A model generated the notes under the pieces. It did not search any database and was not told the DNA's origin. It worked only from the letters and a program-made list of their open reading frames with translations. Positions 27,288 through 36,643 of a stretch of 48,743 nt of DNA are shown here, piece by piece. Made by a program: the position numbers and the translations under genes. This DNA is from an uncultured Pelagibacteraceae bacterium (GTDB lineage: Bacteria; Pseudomonadota; Alphaproteobacteria; Pelagibacterales; Pelagibacteraceae), in the NCBI GenBank assembly GCA_902533775.1, contig CACANA010000006.1, positions 1 to 48,743 of the forward strand. The letters run 5' to 3'. Every line of letters begins with the position of its first letter. The first letter of the stretch is position 1.

Positions 27288-28301
27288 ATGGGTTCAGTAG
27301 TTCAATTAAAAAAGCAAATAACTAATGCATATACAGATTTAGTAAATTCTGTTGATGAAAAACTAAGTTTAGTTGAAGACAAAATTTCTTATAAATTAGA
27401 TAGTAAAGTTGAGCTTGTTAAAGAAATGACAGCTTACCACATGACTAGTGGAGGCAAAAGATTAAGGGCATTGCTTACTTTGGAGTGTGCTAAATTGTGT
27501 GGATATACAAAAGGTAGTAGAGATGTGAACCTAGCTGCATGTGTTGAACTTATACACGCAGCAACTCTTATGCATGATGATGTAATTGACAGCGCAGATT
27601 TAAGAAGAGGTAAAAAAACCACAAACAAAATTTGGGGAAATCAGTCATCAATTCTTGTTGGGGACTATTTATTAAGTAGATGTTTTGAGATGATGGTTGA
27701 GGATGGAAGTATTGAAGTATTAAAACTTTTATCTTCTACATCATCAACTATTGCTCAAGGAGAAGTTTTGCAATTACAACATAAAGGTGACTCTGAAATG
27801 TTAGAAGAAACATACTTGAATATAATTTCTTCTAAAACTGCAGCTTTATTTTCAGCATCTTCAAAAGTTGGATCGATAATTACTGATAAAGACAATAAAT
27901 TTAAAGATGCACTAGAATTCTATGGAAAGAACCTTGGATTAACATTTCAGATTGCAGATGATACACTTGACTATAACTCAGAATTAAAAATGTTTGGTAA
28001 AGAGATAGGGAAAGATTTTTTTGAGGGCAAGGTAACTCTCCCTATTATTCTATTAAATCAAAAATTATCTCCAGATGAAAAATTAGTTTTAAAAAAAATA
28101 TTTGAACAAAATATCAGATCTAAAGAACAGTTTGACTACGTGCTTAAGTTAGTAAAAAAATATAATATAATTAATGAGTGTTATAAAAAAGCGGAACACT
28201 ATATAAGTTTAGCATCAAATTCATTAAGTATATTTCAAGATTGTGAAGAAAAAACTATACTTAAAAATTTAACTGCTTTTAGTATTAATAGAAAATTTTA
28301 A
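27288..28301 (+). CDS. ispB: Long-chain polyprenyl diphosphate synthase (octaprenyl-type)
   Basis: A 337-residue trans-prenyltransferase. The first aspartate-rich motif is in LMHDDVIDSADLRRGKKTTN and the second in FQIADDTLDY. GGKRLRALL near residue 56 binds substrate. The enzyme extends farnesyl diphosphate with IPP to make the quinone side chain; exact chain length cannot be read from sequence alone. A TAATAT hexamer ends 9 nt before the ATG. The gene converges on pdxH with a 4-nt overlap. A second, shorter prenyl synthase (ispA) lies 4 kb away and can supply the primer. Confidence 0.93.
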   Translation: MGSVVQLKKQITNAYTDLVNSVDEKLSLVEDKISYKLDSKVELVKEMTAYHMTSGGKRLRALLTLECAKLCGYTKGSRDVNLAACVELIHAATLMHDDVIDSADLRRGKKTTNKIWGNQSSILVGDYLLSRCFEMMVEDGSIEVLKLLSSTSSTIAQGEVLQLQHKGDSEMLEETYLNIISSKTAALFSASSKVGSIITDKDNKFKDALEFYGKNLGLTFQIADDTLDYNSELKMFGKEIGKDFFEGKVTLPIILLNQKLSPDEKLVLKKIFEQNIRSKEQFDYVLKLVKKYNIINECYKKAEHYISLASNSLSIFQDCEEKTILKNLTAFSINRKF

Positions 28302-28921
28302 GGCGATAGAAGAATTTTTTTCCAAGCATCGTTATCTTTAATATATTTCAATCTTTCGTGAATTCTATTTTCACCATCTAACCAAAATTCAATTTCGTGG
28401 TGTTTTAATCTCCAGCCTGACCAATGATCAGGTCTTGGAACATTATTTTCATCTTTATAGAGATCTTTAAATTTTTTTATTGATTGATTTAGTTCTTCTC
28501 TATCTTTTAAAATTGAGCTTTGATTTGAGGCCCAAGCACCAATTCTACTTCCATAACTTCTGGAATTATAATAATTATCCGCTTCATCATCTGAAACTTT
28601 TTCAGCGGTACCAACTATACGGATTTGTCTCAGTAAACTTTTCCAATGAAAGCACATTGAAATTTTTGGATTACGCTTTATAGAGTTTCCTTTATTACTA
28701 TTAAAGTTAGTGTAAAAGACAAATCCGTCTTCTCCATAATCTTTAAGTAATACCATTCTTACATTCGGGTAACCTTTTTCGTCAATAGTGCCTAGAGCTA
28801 ATGCATTTGGATCATTTATTTCAGTTTTCTTTGCCTCTTTATACCATTCAGTGAATAATAATATTGGATTATCAAGTTCAAGAAAGCATTTATCTAATCC
28901 TAAAGAATTTTTTTCGTTCAT
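28298..28921 (-). CDS. pdxH: Pyridoxamine/pyridoxine 5'-phosphate oxidase
   Basis: A 207-residue FMN enzyme forming pyridoxal 5'-phosphate. Motifs of the split-barrel family are NVRMVLLKDYGEDGFVFYTN, SNKGNSIKRNPKISMCFHWK, LRQIRIVGTAEKVSDDEAD and SYGSRIGAWASNQSS. The C-terminal PDHWSGWRLKHHEIEFWLDG and NRIHERLKY are also present. Normal family length. It is divergent from aroC with 32 bp between start codons and overlaps ispB by 4 nt at the 3' end. Confidence 0.96.
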   Translation of the reverse strand: MNEKNSLGLDKCFLELDNPILLFTEWYKEAKKTEINDPNALALGTIDEKGYPNVRMVLLKDYGEDGFVFYTNFNSNKGNSIKRNPKISMCFHWKSLLRQIRIVGTAEKVSDDEADNYYNSRSYGSRIGAWASNQSSILKDREELNQSIKKFKDLYKDENNVPRPDHWSGWRLKHHEIEFWLDGENRIHERLKYIKDNDAWKKILLSP

Positions 28922-28941
28922 AATTTAACCAAAATAATTTA

Positions 28942-28947
28942 TATAAT
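28942..28947 (+). promoter_or_regulatory. Consensus -10 hexamer directly upstream of aroC
   Basis: An exact TATAAT lies 6 nt before the aroC ATG. Transcription would begin at the start codon, predicting a leaderless mRNA. No convincing -35 lies at 16-18 bp, so the call depends on the -10 and its position. Confidence 0.35.
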
Positions 28948-28953
28948 AATATA

Positions 28954-30039
28954 ATGTCTTTTAATACATTTGGAAAATTTTTTCGATTTACTACATGGGG
29001 TGAGTCTCACGGTCTAGCAATTGGATGTGTTGTTGATGGATGTCCTCCAAATATTAAGCTTAATATGAAAGACATTCAATTAGAATTAAATAAAAGAAAG
29101 CCTGGTCAGTCTAAATTCACAACTCAAAGAAAAGAGGATGATAAAGTGGAAATTTTATCAGGAACATTTGAGGGCAAAACAACTGGTACGCCTATCTCAA
29201 TGATTATTTTCAATAAAGATATGCGTTCTAAGGATTATAAAAATATTAAAGATAAATTTAGACCTGGTCATGCAGATTACACATATTTTAAAAAATATGG
29301 AATTAGAGATTATAGAGGTGGAGGCAGACAGTCAGCAAGAGAGACTGCATCAAGAGTAGCAGCTGGAGCAATAGCAAAACAAGTTTTGCAAAATATTATT
29401 GGGAAAAAATACAGTGCAATTGGAGCAGTAACACAATTAGGAATACTAGGATGTGACACAGAAAAATGGAATGACAAATTCATTGCAAAAAACCCCCTAT
29501 TTTGTCCTGATAAAACAGTTTTAAAATTATGGGAAAAATATTTACTTGGGATAAGAAAAGCTGGCTCATCTTGTGGAGCTATTATTGAAATAAGAGCGAG
29601 AGGTGTACCTGTTGGATTAGGAGCTCCGATTTATTCTAAGTTAGATATGGATTTGGCATCAGCTATGATGAGTATTAATGCTGTAAAAGGAGTTAACATT
29701 GGATCTGGAATGAACTCTGCTCAACTTTCTGGTGAACAAAATTCTGATGAAATGTCTCAAACAGGAAAGAAAACAAAATTTAAATCAAATAATGCTGGGG
29801 GAATTCTTGGAGGAATTTCTAGTGGTCAAGAAATAATAGTTTCATTTGCAGTAAAACCAACTTCATCAATTCTTTCTCAAAGAAAAACAATTAATAAATT
29901 TGGAAAAAATACTTCAATTTCTGTCACAGGTAGACATGATCCTTGTGTAGGTATAAGAGCAGTTCCTATAGGTGAAGCAATGATGCATTGTGTAATTCTT
30001 GATCATTACTTAATGAATAAAGCTCAATGTGGTAATTAA
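28954..30039 (+). CDS. aroC: Chorismate synthase
   Basis: A 361-residue FMN-dependent lyase, the last common step to chorismate. Signatures include [88 protein letters not shown] and the C-terminal [18 protein letters not shown]. All three family signature regions are intact. Flanked by divergent pdxH and convergent dxs, with a 4-nt overlap at the stop codons. It is a lone aro gene here, so the other shikimate genes lie outside the window. Confidence 0.97.
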   Translation: MSFNTFGKFFRFTTWGESHGLAIGCVVDGCPPNIKLNMKDIQLELNKRKPGQSKFTTQRKEDDKVEILSGTFEGKTTGTPISMIIFNKDMRSKDYKNIKDKFRPGHADYTYFKKYGIRDYRGGGRQSARETASRVAAGAIAKQVLQNIIGKKYSAIGAVTQLGILGCDTEKWNDKFIAKNPLFCPDKTVLKLWEKYLLGIRKAGSSCGAIIEIRARGVPVGLGAPIYSKLDMDLASAMMSINAVKGVNIGSGMNSAQLSGEQNSDEMSQTGKKTKFKSNNAGGILGGISSGQEIIVSFAVKPTSSILSQRKTINKFGKNTSISVTGRHDPCVGIRAVPIGEAMMHCVILDHYLMNKAQCGN

Positions 30040-31946
30040 TTCGTTTTTTTAATCACAACTTTAGAATTTAGAGTCTCTAAAACTTTCTCTTCAATAGATT
30101 TAGCATCTAAACCGGCCTCTTTATACATTTGTTCAGGTTTGTCTTGGTCCAAAAATTTATCAGGCAAAATCATAGATCTAAATTTTAAATTATTATCCAA
30201 TAAATTCTTTTCATTTAAGAAATGATTTACATGTGCTCCAAAGCCTCCAATAGAACCCTCTTCCAATGTAATTAGCACTTCATGATTTGTTGCAACTTGC
30301 CACATGAGATTTTCATCCAAAGGTTTTGCAAATCTAGCATCAATAATTGTTGGATTAATTCCCATTTTTTTTAAACTTTCTTCAGCAAATAAACATTCTT
30401 TTAATCTGTTTCCAAAACTTACTAAGGCAACTTTCTTTCCTTCTCTTATAACTCTTCCTTTTCCAATATCTATTTTTTCGTTGATGTCGGGTAATTCTAA
30501 ACCTACTCCATTTCCCCTTGGGTATCTAAATGCACATGGTTTATTATTAATATCTACTGAGGTATTAACCATTCTTACCAACTCTGCTTCATCACTTGCT
30601 GCCATAACAATAAAATTAGGTAAAGTTGATAAATATGTAATATCAAAAGCACCTGCATGAGTGGCTCCATCGGCACCAACTAAACCAGCTCTATCAATTG
30701 CAAATCTTACTGGTAAACTTTGAATTGCAACGTCATGAACTACCTGATCATAAGCTCTTTGTAAAAATGTTGAATAAATTGCTGCATAAGGCTTATAACC
30801 TTCCGTGGCTAAACCTGCAGCAAAAGTAACTGCATGTTGTTCAGCAATTCCAACATCAAAAGTTCTATCAGGGAAAACTTTACTAAATGCATCCATTCCT
30901 GTCCCAGACGGCATAGCAGCAGTTATACCTACAATTTTACTGTCTTTCTTTGCATGCTCTATTAATGTATTTGCAAATACCTTTGTAAAAGCAGGAGCTT
31001 TAGTTGTTGATTTTTGTTGAACTCCAGTTTGAACATCAAATTTTGTAACTCCGTGATACTTGTCATAAGATTTTTCAGCAAAACTATATCCTTTGCCTTT
31101 TTGAGTTTTTATATGAATTAGTATTGGACCATTATGATTACTCTCTTTTGCGTTTTTTAAAATTGGCAATAGAACGTCTAAATCATGACCATCAATTGGA
31201 CCAACATAATAAAAACCCAATGAATTAAATAATGTACCACCTGTGACAGCCGATCTCAAAAAATCTTCAGCCTTTCCAGCCTTTTTGCTAAATCTTTTTG
31301 AAAAGGATGAAATAATCATTTTAACTGTTTCTCTGAAACTAAAATAAATCTTACCTGAAAAAATTTTAGCAAGATAAGATTTCATTGCGCCAACTGGTTT
31401 TGCAATTGACATATCATTGTCATTCAAAATTACGATCATTTTTGTTTTTGAGTCTCCAGCATTATTCATAGCTTCATACGCCATTCCTGCGCTCATTGCA
31501 CCATCACCAATAACTGCTATAACCTGATCTGATTTATTTGATAATTTATTTGCTGTTGCAATACCAAGTCCAGCAGAAATAGAAGTAGAACTATGAGCTG
31601 CACCAAAGGGATCAAATTCACTTTCTGATCGCTTTGTAAAACCAGATAATCCACTTCCTTGTCGTAAAGTTCTTATTTTATCTTTTCTTCCTGTTAAAAT
31701 TTTATGAGGGTATGATTGATGACCAACATCCCATATCAATTTATCCTTTGGGGTTTCAAAAACATGGTGAAGTGCTACTGTTAATTCTACAACACCCAAG
31801 CCTGCACCTAGATGACCGCCTGTTTTTGAAACAGCATCAATCATTTCGCTTCTTACTTCTTCTGATAGAATTTTTAATTCTTCATTATTTAGTTTTTTTA
31901 TATCTGAAGGAAAATTAATATTATTTAAATATTTATAATTCTGCAT
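30036..31946 (-). CDS. dxs: 1-deoxy-D-xylulose-5-phosphate synthase
   Basis: A 636-residue thiamin-diphosphate enzyme opening the MEP isoprenoid pathway from pyruvate and glyceraldehyde 3-phosphate. Seen are [28 protein letters not shown], the TPP motif [32 protein letters not shown] and [20 protein letters not shown]. The transketolase C-terminal region contains [11 protein letters not shown] and [13 protein letters not shown]. Normal length. It follows ispA with no intergenic base, as the last gene of the xseB-ispA-dxs arrangement found in many proteobacteria. Confidence 0.97.
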   Translation of the reverse strand: MQNYKYLNNINFPSDIKKLNNEELKILSEEVRSEMIDAVSKTGGHLGAGLGVVELTVALHHVFETPKDKLIWDVGHQSYPHKILTGRKDKIRTLRQGSGLSGFTKRSESEFDPFGAAHSSTSISAGLGIATANKLSNKSDQVIAVIGDGAMSAGMAYEAMNNAGDSKTKMIVILNDNDMSIAKPVGAMKSYLAKIFSGKIYFSFRETVKMIISSFSKRFSKKAGKAEDFLRSAVTGGTLFNSLGFYYVGPIDGHDLDVLLPILKNAKESNHNGPILIHIKTQKGKGYSFAEKSYDKYHGVTKFDVQTGVQQKSTTKAPAFTKVFANTLIEHAKKDSKIVGITAAMPSGTGMDAFSKVFPDRTFDVGIAEQHAVTFAAGLATEGYKPYAAIYSTFLQRAYDQVVHDVAIQSLPVRFAIDRAGLVGADGATHAGAFDITYLSTLPNFIVMAASDEAELVRMVNTSVDINNKPCAFRYPRGNGVGLELPDINEKIDIGKGRVIREGKKVALVSFGNRLKECLFAEESLKKMGINPTIIDARFAKPLDENLMWQVATNHEVLITLEEGSIGGFGAHVNHFLNEKNLLDNNLKFRSMILPDKFLDQDKPEQMYKEAGLDAKSIEEKVLETLNSKVVIKKTN

Positions 31947-32816
31947 TTATTTATTTCTACTTAATATAAATTCAATTGTCTCTTTTAAATCACTAGCATT
32001 ATTTCCATAGCTAATTAAACTATTAAATATTTCTTTTTTTAGTTTTGAAGCATATTTAATAGCATTTTTATATCCTAGTAAACTTATTAATGTTGCTTTT
32101 CCCCTTTTTGAATCTTTATTTGTTTTTTTTCCTGCAGTTTTTGATGTACTGCTATAATCAATTAAATCATCTGCAATTTGAAAAAGTAAACCAATTTTTT
32201 CACCAATAATTGAAAATTTTTTTATTTGATCTTTTTTATTTGTCAAAATAACTGGAGACAAACAGCTGAATGAAAATAATTTTCCAGTCTTTTTAATCTC
32301 CATATCTATAACTTTTTGTTTAGAAACTTTTTTTCTTTCATAATTTAAATCCAAAAATTGACCTCCGGCTATTCCTTGGTGTCCTGATGATTGAGATATT
32401 AGATTTATTAGGGAAATTTTTTTATTGTTATTTATATTAAACTTTGGATCAGATAAAATTTCAAAAGCTAATGTCAAAAGGGAGTTTCCAGCTAAAACTG
32501 CTGTTGATTCTCCAAATTTTTTATGTGTAGTCAGTTTACCTCTTCTAATATCATCATCATCCATACAGGGTAAATCGTCATGTATTAGTGAATAAGCGTG
32601 TATACATTCAACAGCAGAACTTAAGTATAAAAGATATTTTTTTTCGACATTAAAAATTTTTCCAACATCAAAAATAAGCTTAGATCTTATTTTTTTTCCT
32701 CCAGGAAATAAACCATATTTAATAGGTATAATTAGATCTGTTTTTTTTTGTTTTGCTAAGTAATTTTTTAAAAATTTATTTACTTCATTAACAGTTTTAA
32801 CTAATTTTTTTTTCAT
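31947..32816 (-). CDS. ispA: Short-chain prenyl diphosphate synthase (geranyl/farnesyl type)
   Basis: A 289-residue prenyltransferase. The first Asp-rich motif is LIHDDLPCMDDDDIRRGKLTTH, which has the DDxxxxD spacing typical of bacterial FPP synthases, and the second is FQIADDLIDY. GGKKIRSKLIFDVG marks the substrate site. It makes farnesyl diphosphate for IspB and undecaprenyl synthesis. The ATG overlaps xseB by 20 nt and is followed by runs of A, so the exact start could be one or two codons later. Low-complexity lysine runs occur at both ends. Confidence 0.93.
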   Translation of the reverse strand: MKKKLVKTVNEVNKFLKNYLAKQKKTDLIIPIKYGLFPGGKKIRSKLIFDVGKIFNVEKKYLLYLSSAVECIHAYSLIHDDLPCMDDDDIRRGKLTTHKKFGESTAVLAGNSLLTLAFEILSDPKFNINNNKKISLINLISQSSGHQGIAGGQFLDLNYERKKVSKQKVIDMEIKKTGKLFSFSCLSPVILTNKKDQIKKFSIIGEKIGLLFQIADDLIDYSSTSKTAGKKTNKDSKRGKATLISLLGYKNAIKYASKLKKEIFNSLISYGNNASDLKETIEFILSRNK

Positions 32817-33051
32817 TTTTTTTTGAGGTTAATTCTTCTATTTTTAGCTTGGTACTTTCAGATATATTTTTTGAGTCCTTTTGAAATTTTTTTTCTATTA
32901 TATTGTTTAACTTTATTAAATATTGATAATCTTCAATGGATTCTTCCAAATTTTTTTTATTTTCTAATTTTTGAATTAAACGATCTGCTATATCTGTGAG
33001 TTCACTCAAAGATTTTAATTCAATATCATCTGGCAAAATTTTTTCATTCAT
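32797..33051 (-). CDS. xseB: Exodeoxyribonuclease VII small subunit
   Basis: An 84-residue helical protein. The core LSELTDIADRLIQKLENKKNLEESIEDYQYLIKLNN fits the XseB pattern of two amphipathic helices joined by a short turn and a LEESIE-type second helix. The canonical turn is E-x-G-x-x-x-LE; here the glycine is replaced (LENKKNLEE). XseB assembles on the large subunit XseA, which is not in this window. Its position before ispA-dxs is a classic proteobacterial arrangement and supports the call. The lysine-rich tail overlaps the ispA start. Confidence 0.78.
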   Translation of the reverse strand: MNEKILPDDIELKSLSELTDIADRLIQKLENKKNLEESIEDYQYLIKLNNIIEKKFQKDSKNISESTKLKIEELTSKKNEKKIS

Positions 33052-33071
33052 ATAATAGTTTGTAATATTAT

Positions 33072-34007
33072 ATGAAAATTAACGATTCAAATATTAAAAA
33101 AGCAGTAAAATATTTAAATAATAACGAATGTATTGGAATACCTACAGAAACTGTCTATGGATTAGCTGCCAATGCCTATTCTGATAAAGCTACCAAAAGA
33201 ATATTTAAATTAAAAGGAAGGCCTCCTGATAACCCCTTGATAGTTCATTATTATAATATTAAAGATTTGGAAAAAGATTGTGAGACAAATACTTTGTTTT
33301 ATAAACTTTATAATTCATTATGCCCTGGACCAATTACCTTTATATTAAAACTAAAAAATGAAAGCAAAATTTCAAAAAACGTTACTAATAACAAAAAAAC
33401 ATTAGGTGTAAGATTTCCAAGTCACCGAACCGCTAGAATATTATTAAAATCTTTAAAATATCCTTTAGCAGCACCAAGTGCAAATATTTCTGAAGGAATA
33501 AGTCCAGTGACAAAAGATGATGTATATGATGAATTTGGAGAAAAAATTAAATTTATTCTAGAAGGTGGAAGATCAAAAGTTGGTATTGAATCTACAATAA
33601 TAAATTTAGTTAAAAAACCCCAAATTTTAAGATTAGGCGGTTTAGATATTTCTATATTAAAAAAAAAATTAAAAATAAATTTAAAAACTAAATTGCATGG
33701 TAAAAACAATATAAATTCTCCAGGAAGAGGGAGGGTTCATTATTCACCAGGTATACCCATTAGATTAAACGCAGTTAAAATAAAAAAAGACGAGGCTTTA
33801 ATCCTAATCAAGAAGAAAAAAGAAAATAATAAGAATTATTTTTATTTAAGTAAGACAAATAATCTAATGGAGAGTAGCAAAAATTTGTATAAAACATTAA
33901 GAAAAATTAAGAAGTTAGGTTACAGAAAAATAGCTGTGCAAAAAATACCAAACCGAAACTTTGGATTAGTGATTAACGATAGACTTCTTAGAGCATCAAA
34001 AAAATGA
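33072..34007 (+). CDS. Threonylcarbamoyl-AMP synthase (Sua5/TsaC family, long form)
   Basis: A 311-residue protein making L-threonylcarbamoyl-AMP from threonine, bicarbonate and ATP for the t6A37 modification of tRNAs reading ANN codons. The YrdC-like core shows IGIPTETVYGLAANAY, RIFKLKGRPPDNPLIVHYYN, LCPGPITFIL, LGVRFPSH, PLAAPSANISEGISPV and ILEGG. A further Sua5-type C-terminal domain (after about residue 215, linked by GRGRVHYSPGIP) makes it Sua5 rather than the short TsaC. Its stop overlaps the ABC ATPase start by 4 nt (ATGA). It is 20 bp from divergent xseB. Confidence 0.93.
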   Translation: MKINDSNIKKAVKYLNNNECIGIPTETVYGLAANAYSDKATKRIFKLKGRPPDNPLIVHYYNIKDLEKDCETNTLFYKLYNSLCPGPITFILKLKNESKISKNVTNNKKTLGVRFPSHRTARILLKSLKYPLAAPSANISEGISPVTKDDVYDEFGEKIKFILEGGRSKVGIESTIINLVKKPQILRLGGLDISILKKKLKINLKTKLHGKNNINSPGRGRVHYSPGIPIRLNAVKIKKDEALILIKKKKENNKNYFYLSKTNNLMESSKNLYKTLRKIKKLGYRKIAVQKIPNRNFGLVINDRLLRASKK

Positions 34008-34741
34008 AAAATTTAGTCGAAGTAAAAAATATTAAAAAAAATTATGGAAAGAATGAGGCTGTAAAAGGTATAAGCTTTAATATAAAAGAAGATGAAATTT
34101 TAGGCCTATTAGGTCCAAATGGCTCAGGCAAAACGACCACCATTGGTATGTTGTTAGGACTTCTGAAACCAACTAGTGGAGAAATTATGATAAATGGTCA
34201 AAAATTGGAGGGAAATAGAATTGCAATCTTGGAACAAATAAACTTCATATCTCCATATATTGAATTACCAAAAAAACTTACAGTTAAACAAAATCTAACC
34301 GTTTATGGAAAATTATATAAAATAAATAATATTAATGAAAGGATTGAATTTTTATCAGAAAAATTAAGATTGGGAGGATTACTTAATAGCATTACAGGCG
34401 AATTATCATCTGGACAAAAAAATAGAGTTAGTTTGGCAAAAGCATTAATCAATGAACCAAAAGTATTGCTATTAGATGAACCAACCGCATCATTAGATCC
34501 AGAAGTAGGTGACTTTGTTAGATCTTTTTTGGAAGATTATAAAAAAGAAAAAAAAATATCTATACTTCTTGCCTCTCACAATATGAATGAAGTCACTAGA
34601 CTTTGTAAGTCAATTCTAATGATGAAAGATGGAATTATAATTGATAAAGGAAATCCTGAAGAATTAATCAGTAAACATGGCAGAAAAAACCTTGAAGAAG
34701 TTTTTCTAAAATTATCTAGGAGTAAAAATGAGCTTAACTAG
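34004..34741 (+). CDS. ABC transporter ATP-binding protein (ABC-2 exporter type)
   Basis: A 245-residue ATPase with Walker A GPNGSGKTTT near residue 38, Q-loop FISPYIE region, signature LSSGQKNRVSLAKAL, Walker B VLLLDEPTASLDPE and H-loop LLASHNMNE. The LxxxxGPNGSGKTT architecture and pairing with one ABC-2 permease match the DRA/Nod/YadG exporter class. The substrate cannot be inferred from this sequence. It overlaps its upstream neighbour by 4 nt and the permease by 14 nt, so the two subunits are made together. Confidence 0.92.
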   Translation: MKNLVEVKNIKKNYGKNEAVKGISFNIKEDEILGLLGPNGSGKTTTIGMLLGLLKPTSGEIMINGQKLEGNRIAILEQINFISPYIELPKKLTVKQNLTVYGKLYKINNINERIEFLSEKLRLGGLLNSITGELSSGQKNRVSLAKALINEPKVLLLDEPTASLDPEVGDFVRSFLEDYKKEKKISILLASHNMNEVTRLCKSILMMKDGIIIDKGNPEELISKHGRKNLEEVFLKLSRSKNELN

Positions 34742-35519
34742 AATGTATGGTCTTTTTTTAAGACATTTTTATTTAATTACCAGATCTTTCCCAAGGGTTT
34801 TGGATCTTGTTTATTGGCCGACTATTCAAATTACATTGTGGGGTTTTATCTCAAATTTTTTTGCTACACATACTACATATTATAATAATGCTGTAGGAGT
34901 TATATTAACATGCGCAATCCTTTATGATTTTCTTTTCAGAACAAGTATTGGATTTAATATGCTGTTTCTTGAAGAAATTTGGAGTAGAAACTTTACAAAT
35001 TTATTTATTGCACCAATGAAAATTGGTGAAATATTAACTTCACTTGTTGCTACAGCTTTAATAAGAGCTCTAATAGGTTTAATACCAGCAGTGCTTTTAA
35101 CTTCTCCATTGTTCGGTATATCTATTTTAGATTTAGGAATATTTTTATTCTTTTTATTTTTGAGCCTATATTTATTTGGAATAACACTTGGCATCTTGGT
35201 ATCTGCTGGTCTATTAAGATATGGGCCCTCTTTTGAAAATATAGCATGGTCTACAATGTTTTTATTAGCTCCATTTGGATGCATTTATTATCCAATTGAA
35301 ATATTGCCAGAGGTGTTTCAGAAAATAGCTTACTTATTACCATTGGTATATATTTTTGAAGAGGCAAGAAATATTTTGATTAATCAAACTGTAGATATTC
35401 AAAATATCTATTATGCATTCTTGTGGAATGGGGTTTACTTTGTATTATCAATTGTATTATTCTATTATTCATTCAATGTCGCAAAAAATAAAGGGACGCT
35501 TATTAATATGGGAGAATAG
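34728..35519 (+). CDS. ABC-2 type transporter permease
   Basis: A 263-residue membrane protein with about six hydrophobic segments (around residues 30-48, 57-78, 105-130, 137-165, 172-198 and 228-250). It fits the ABC-2 permease family: LDLVYWPTIQITLWGF near the N-terminus and APFGCIYYPIEILPEVFQKIAYLLPLVYIFE near the fifth helix. An AGGAG Shine-Dalgarno sequence lies 5-6 nt before the ATG, inside the ATPase gene, and sets the start. Substrate unknown. The stop codon at 35517-35519 directly abuts the 3' end of the oppositely oriented tRNA-Arg. Confidence 0.9.
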   Translation: MSLTRMYGLFLRHFYLITRSFPRVLDLVYWPTIQITLWGFISNFFATHTTYYNNAVGVILTCAILYDFLFRTSIGFNMLFLEEIWSRNFTNLFIAPMKIGEILTSLVATALIRALIGLIPAVLLTSPLFGISILDLGIFLFFLFLSLYLFGITLGILVSAGLLRYGPSFENIAWSTMFLLAPFGCIYYPIEILPEVFQKIAYLLPLVYIFEEARNILINQTVDIQNIYYAFLWNGVYFVLSIVLFYYSFNVAKNKGTLINMGE

Positions 35520-35596
35520 TGGTGCGCCCGCAAGGAGTCGAACCCTGAACCTCCAGAGCCGAAATCTGGCGCTCTATCCAGTTGAGCTACGAACGC
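35520..35596 (-). tRNA. tRNA-Arg (anticodon UCG)
   Basis: Read on the minus strand, the acceptor GCGTTCG pairs with CGGGCGC (two G-U pairs) and CCA is encoded. The anticodon stem CCAGA/TCTGG encloses TTTCGGC, giving anticodon TCG for CGA codons. The T loop is TTCGACT with stem CAGGG/CCTTG. The mature 3' end lies immediately next to the stop codon of the convergent permease gene. Confidence 0.96.
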
Positions 35597-35608
35597 ATAA
35601 TAATTTAA

Positions 35609-35614
35609 TATAAT
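35609..35614 (+). promoter_or_regulatory. Consensus -10 hexamer directly upstream of rluD
   Basis: An exact TATAAT ends 5 nt before the rluD ATG, inside the 23-bp gap after the divergent tRNA-Arg. The matching -35 would lie within the tRNA gene. As at aroC, the spacing predicts a leaderless transcript. Confidence 0.35.
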
Positions 35615-35619
35615 AATTT

Positions 35620-36600
35620 ATGAAAAATTTCATCAATTTTATTATTAAAGAAGATGATAATAACAAGAGAGTAGACACTATATTAGCAAATCATGATAAA
35701 AGGTTAAGCAGAACTAGAGTAAAAAATTTAATTCTAGATAGTAAATTAAAAATTAACGAGAAAATTATAAAAGACCCTTCAATTAAAACAAAATTAAATG
35801 ACAAAATTGATCTTGAAATTACTGAACCTAAGAAACAAAACTTAAAACCTTATAAATTTAAATTAAACATAATTTATGAAGATGAAGACTTAATTGTAAT
35901 TGACAAACCTTCTGGAATTTCAATGCACCCTGGCCCTGGTAATTACGATAATACAATAGTTAACGCTTTAATGAATTATAATGGTAAAAATTTATCTGAT
36001 ATTGGAGATGAACTTAGACCTGGTATAGTACATAGAATTGATAAGGATACATCAGGATTAATTGTAATTGCAAAAAATAATTTGACCCATGAAAAATTAT
36101 CAATTCAATTCTCTGAACATTCTATAACTAGAGTTTATCAAACTTTAATATGGGGAAAATTAAGACCCCAAAAAGGAAAAATTGAAACCTTCATAACTAG
36201 AAGTTCGAAAAATAGACAGATGATGGAAGTATCATTAAGTAAAGGTAAAAAGGCGATTACTTATTATGAAACTTTAGAGCTTTTTGAGAATGATAAAGTT
36301 CCAACTTTTAGCTTTATACAATGTAAATTAGAAACTGGGAGAACTCATCAAATAAGAGTTCATATGTCATACAAAGGTAATAATATTCTTGGTGATAAAA
36401 AATATAAAAAGAAATTTAAGAAATTTAAAAATATTGATGAAGATCTTAATGATAAAATTTTAAATCTAGATAGACAATTTTTACATGCAAAACAGTTAGG
36501 TTTTGAACATCCTAGGACAGAGGAAAGACTAGAATTTTCATCAAATATCCCAAAGGAGTTGAGTGATATCCTAAAAAAACTAAGAAAATTAAGTAAATAA
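35620..36600 (+). CDS. rluD: Ribosomal large subunit pseudouridine synthase (RluA/RluD family)
   Basis: A 326-residue enzyme with an N-terminal S4 RNA-binding domain (about residues 15-65, RVDTILANHDKRLSRTRVKNLI) and a pseudouridine synthase domain. The catalytic aspartate lies in GIVHRIDKDTSGLIVIAKN. FIQCKLETGRTHQIRVHMSY is the second conserved region. It isomerises uridines of 23S rRNA; RluD itself modifies helix 69. The exact paralogue (RluC or RluD) is inferred from the S4 domain and from its position before rpoH, a pairing seen in other alphaproteobacteria. Confidence 0.88.
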   Translation: MKNFINFIIKEDDNNKRVDTILANHDKRLSRTRVKNLILDSKLKINEKIIKDPSIKTKLNDKIDLEITEPKKQNLKPYKFKLNIIYEDEDLIVIDKPSGISMHPGPGNYDNTIVNALMNYNGKNLSDIGDELRPGIVHRIDKDTSGLIVIAKNNLTHEKLSIQFSEHSITRVYQTLIWGKLRPQKGKIETFITRSSKNRQMMEVSLSKGKKAITYYETLELFENDKVPTFSFIQCKLETGRTHQIRVHMSYKGNNILGDKKYKKKFKKFKNIDEDLNDKILNLDRQFLHAKQLGFEHPRTEERLEFSSNIPKELSDILKKLRKLSK

Positions 36601-36643
36601 AACGATTGTAAAAAAAAATTTCTCTATTACATAAATAATTCCT

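Noticed and set aside
35413..35613. Open frame on the plus strand running through the tRNA-Arg gene
   Set aside because: It overlaps the permease 3' end and the whole tRNA gene in the wrong frame; the tRNA folds perfectly.
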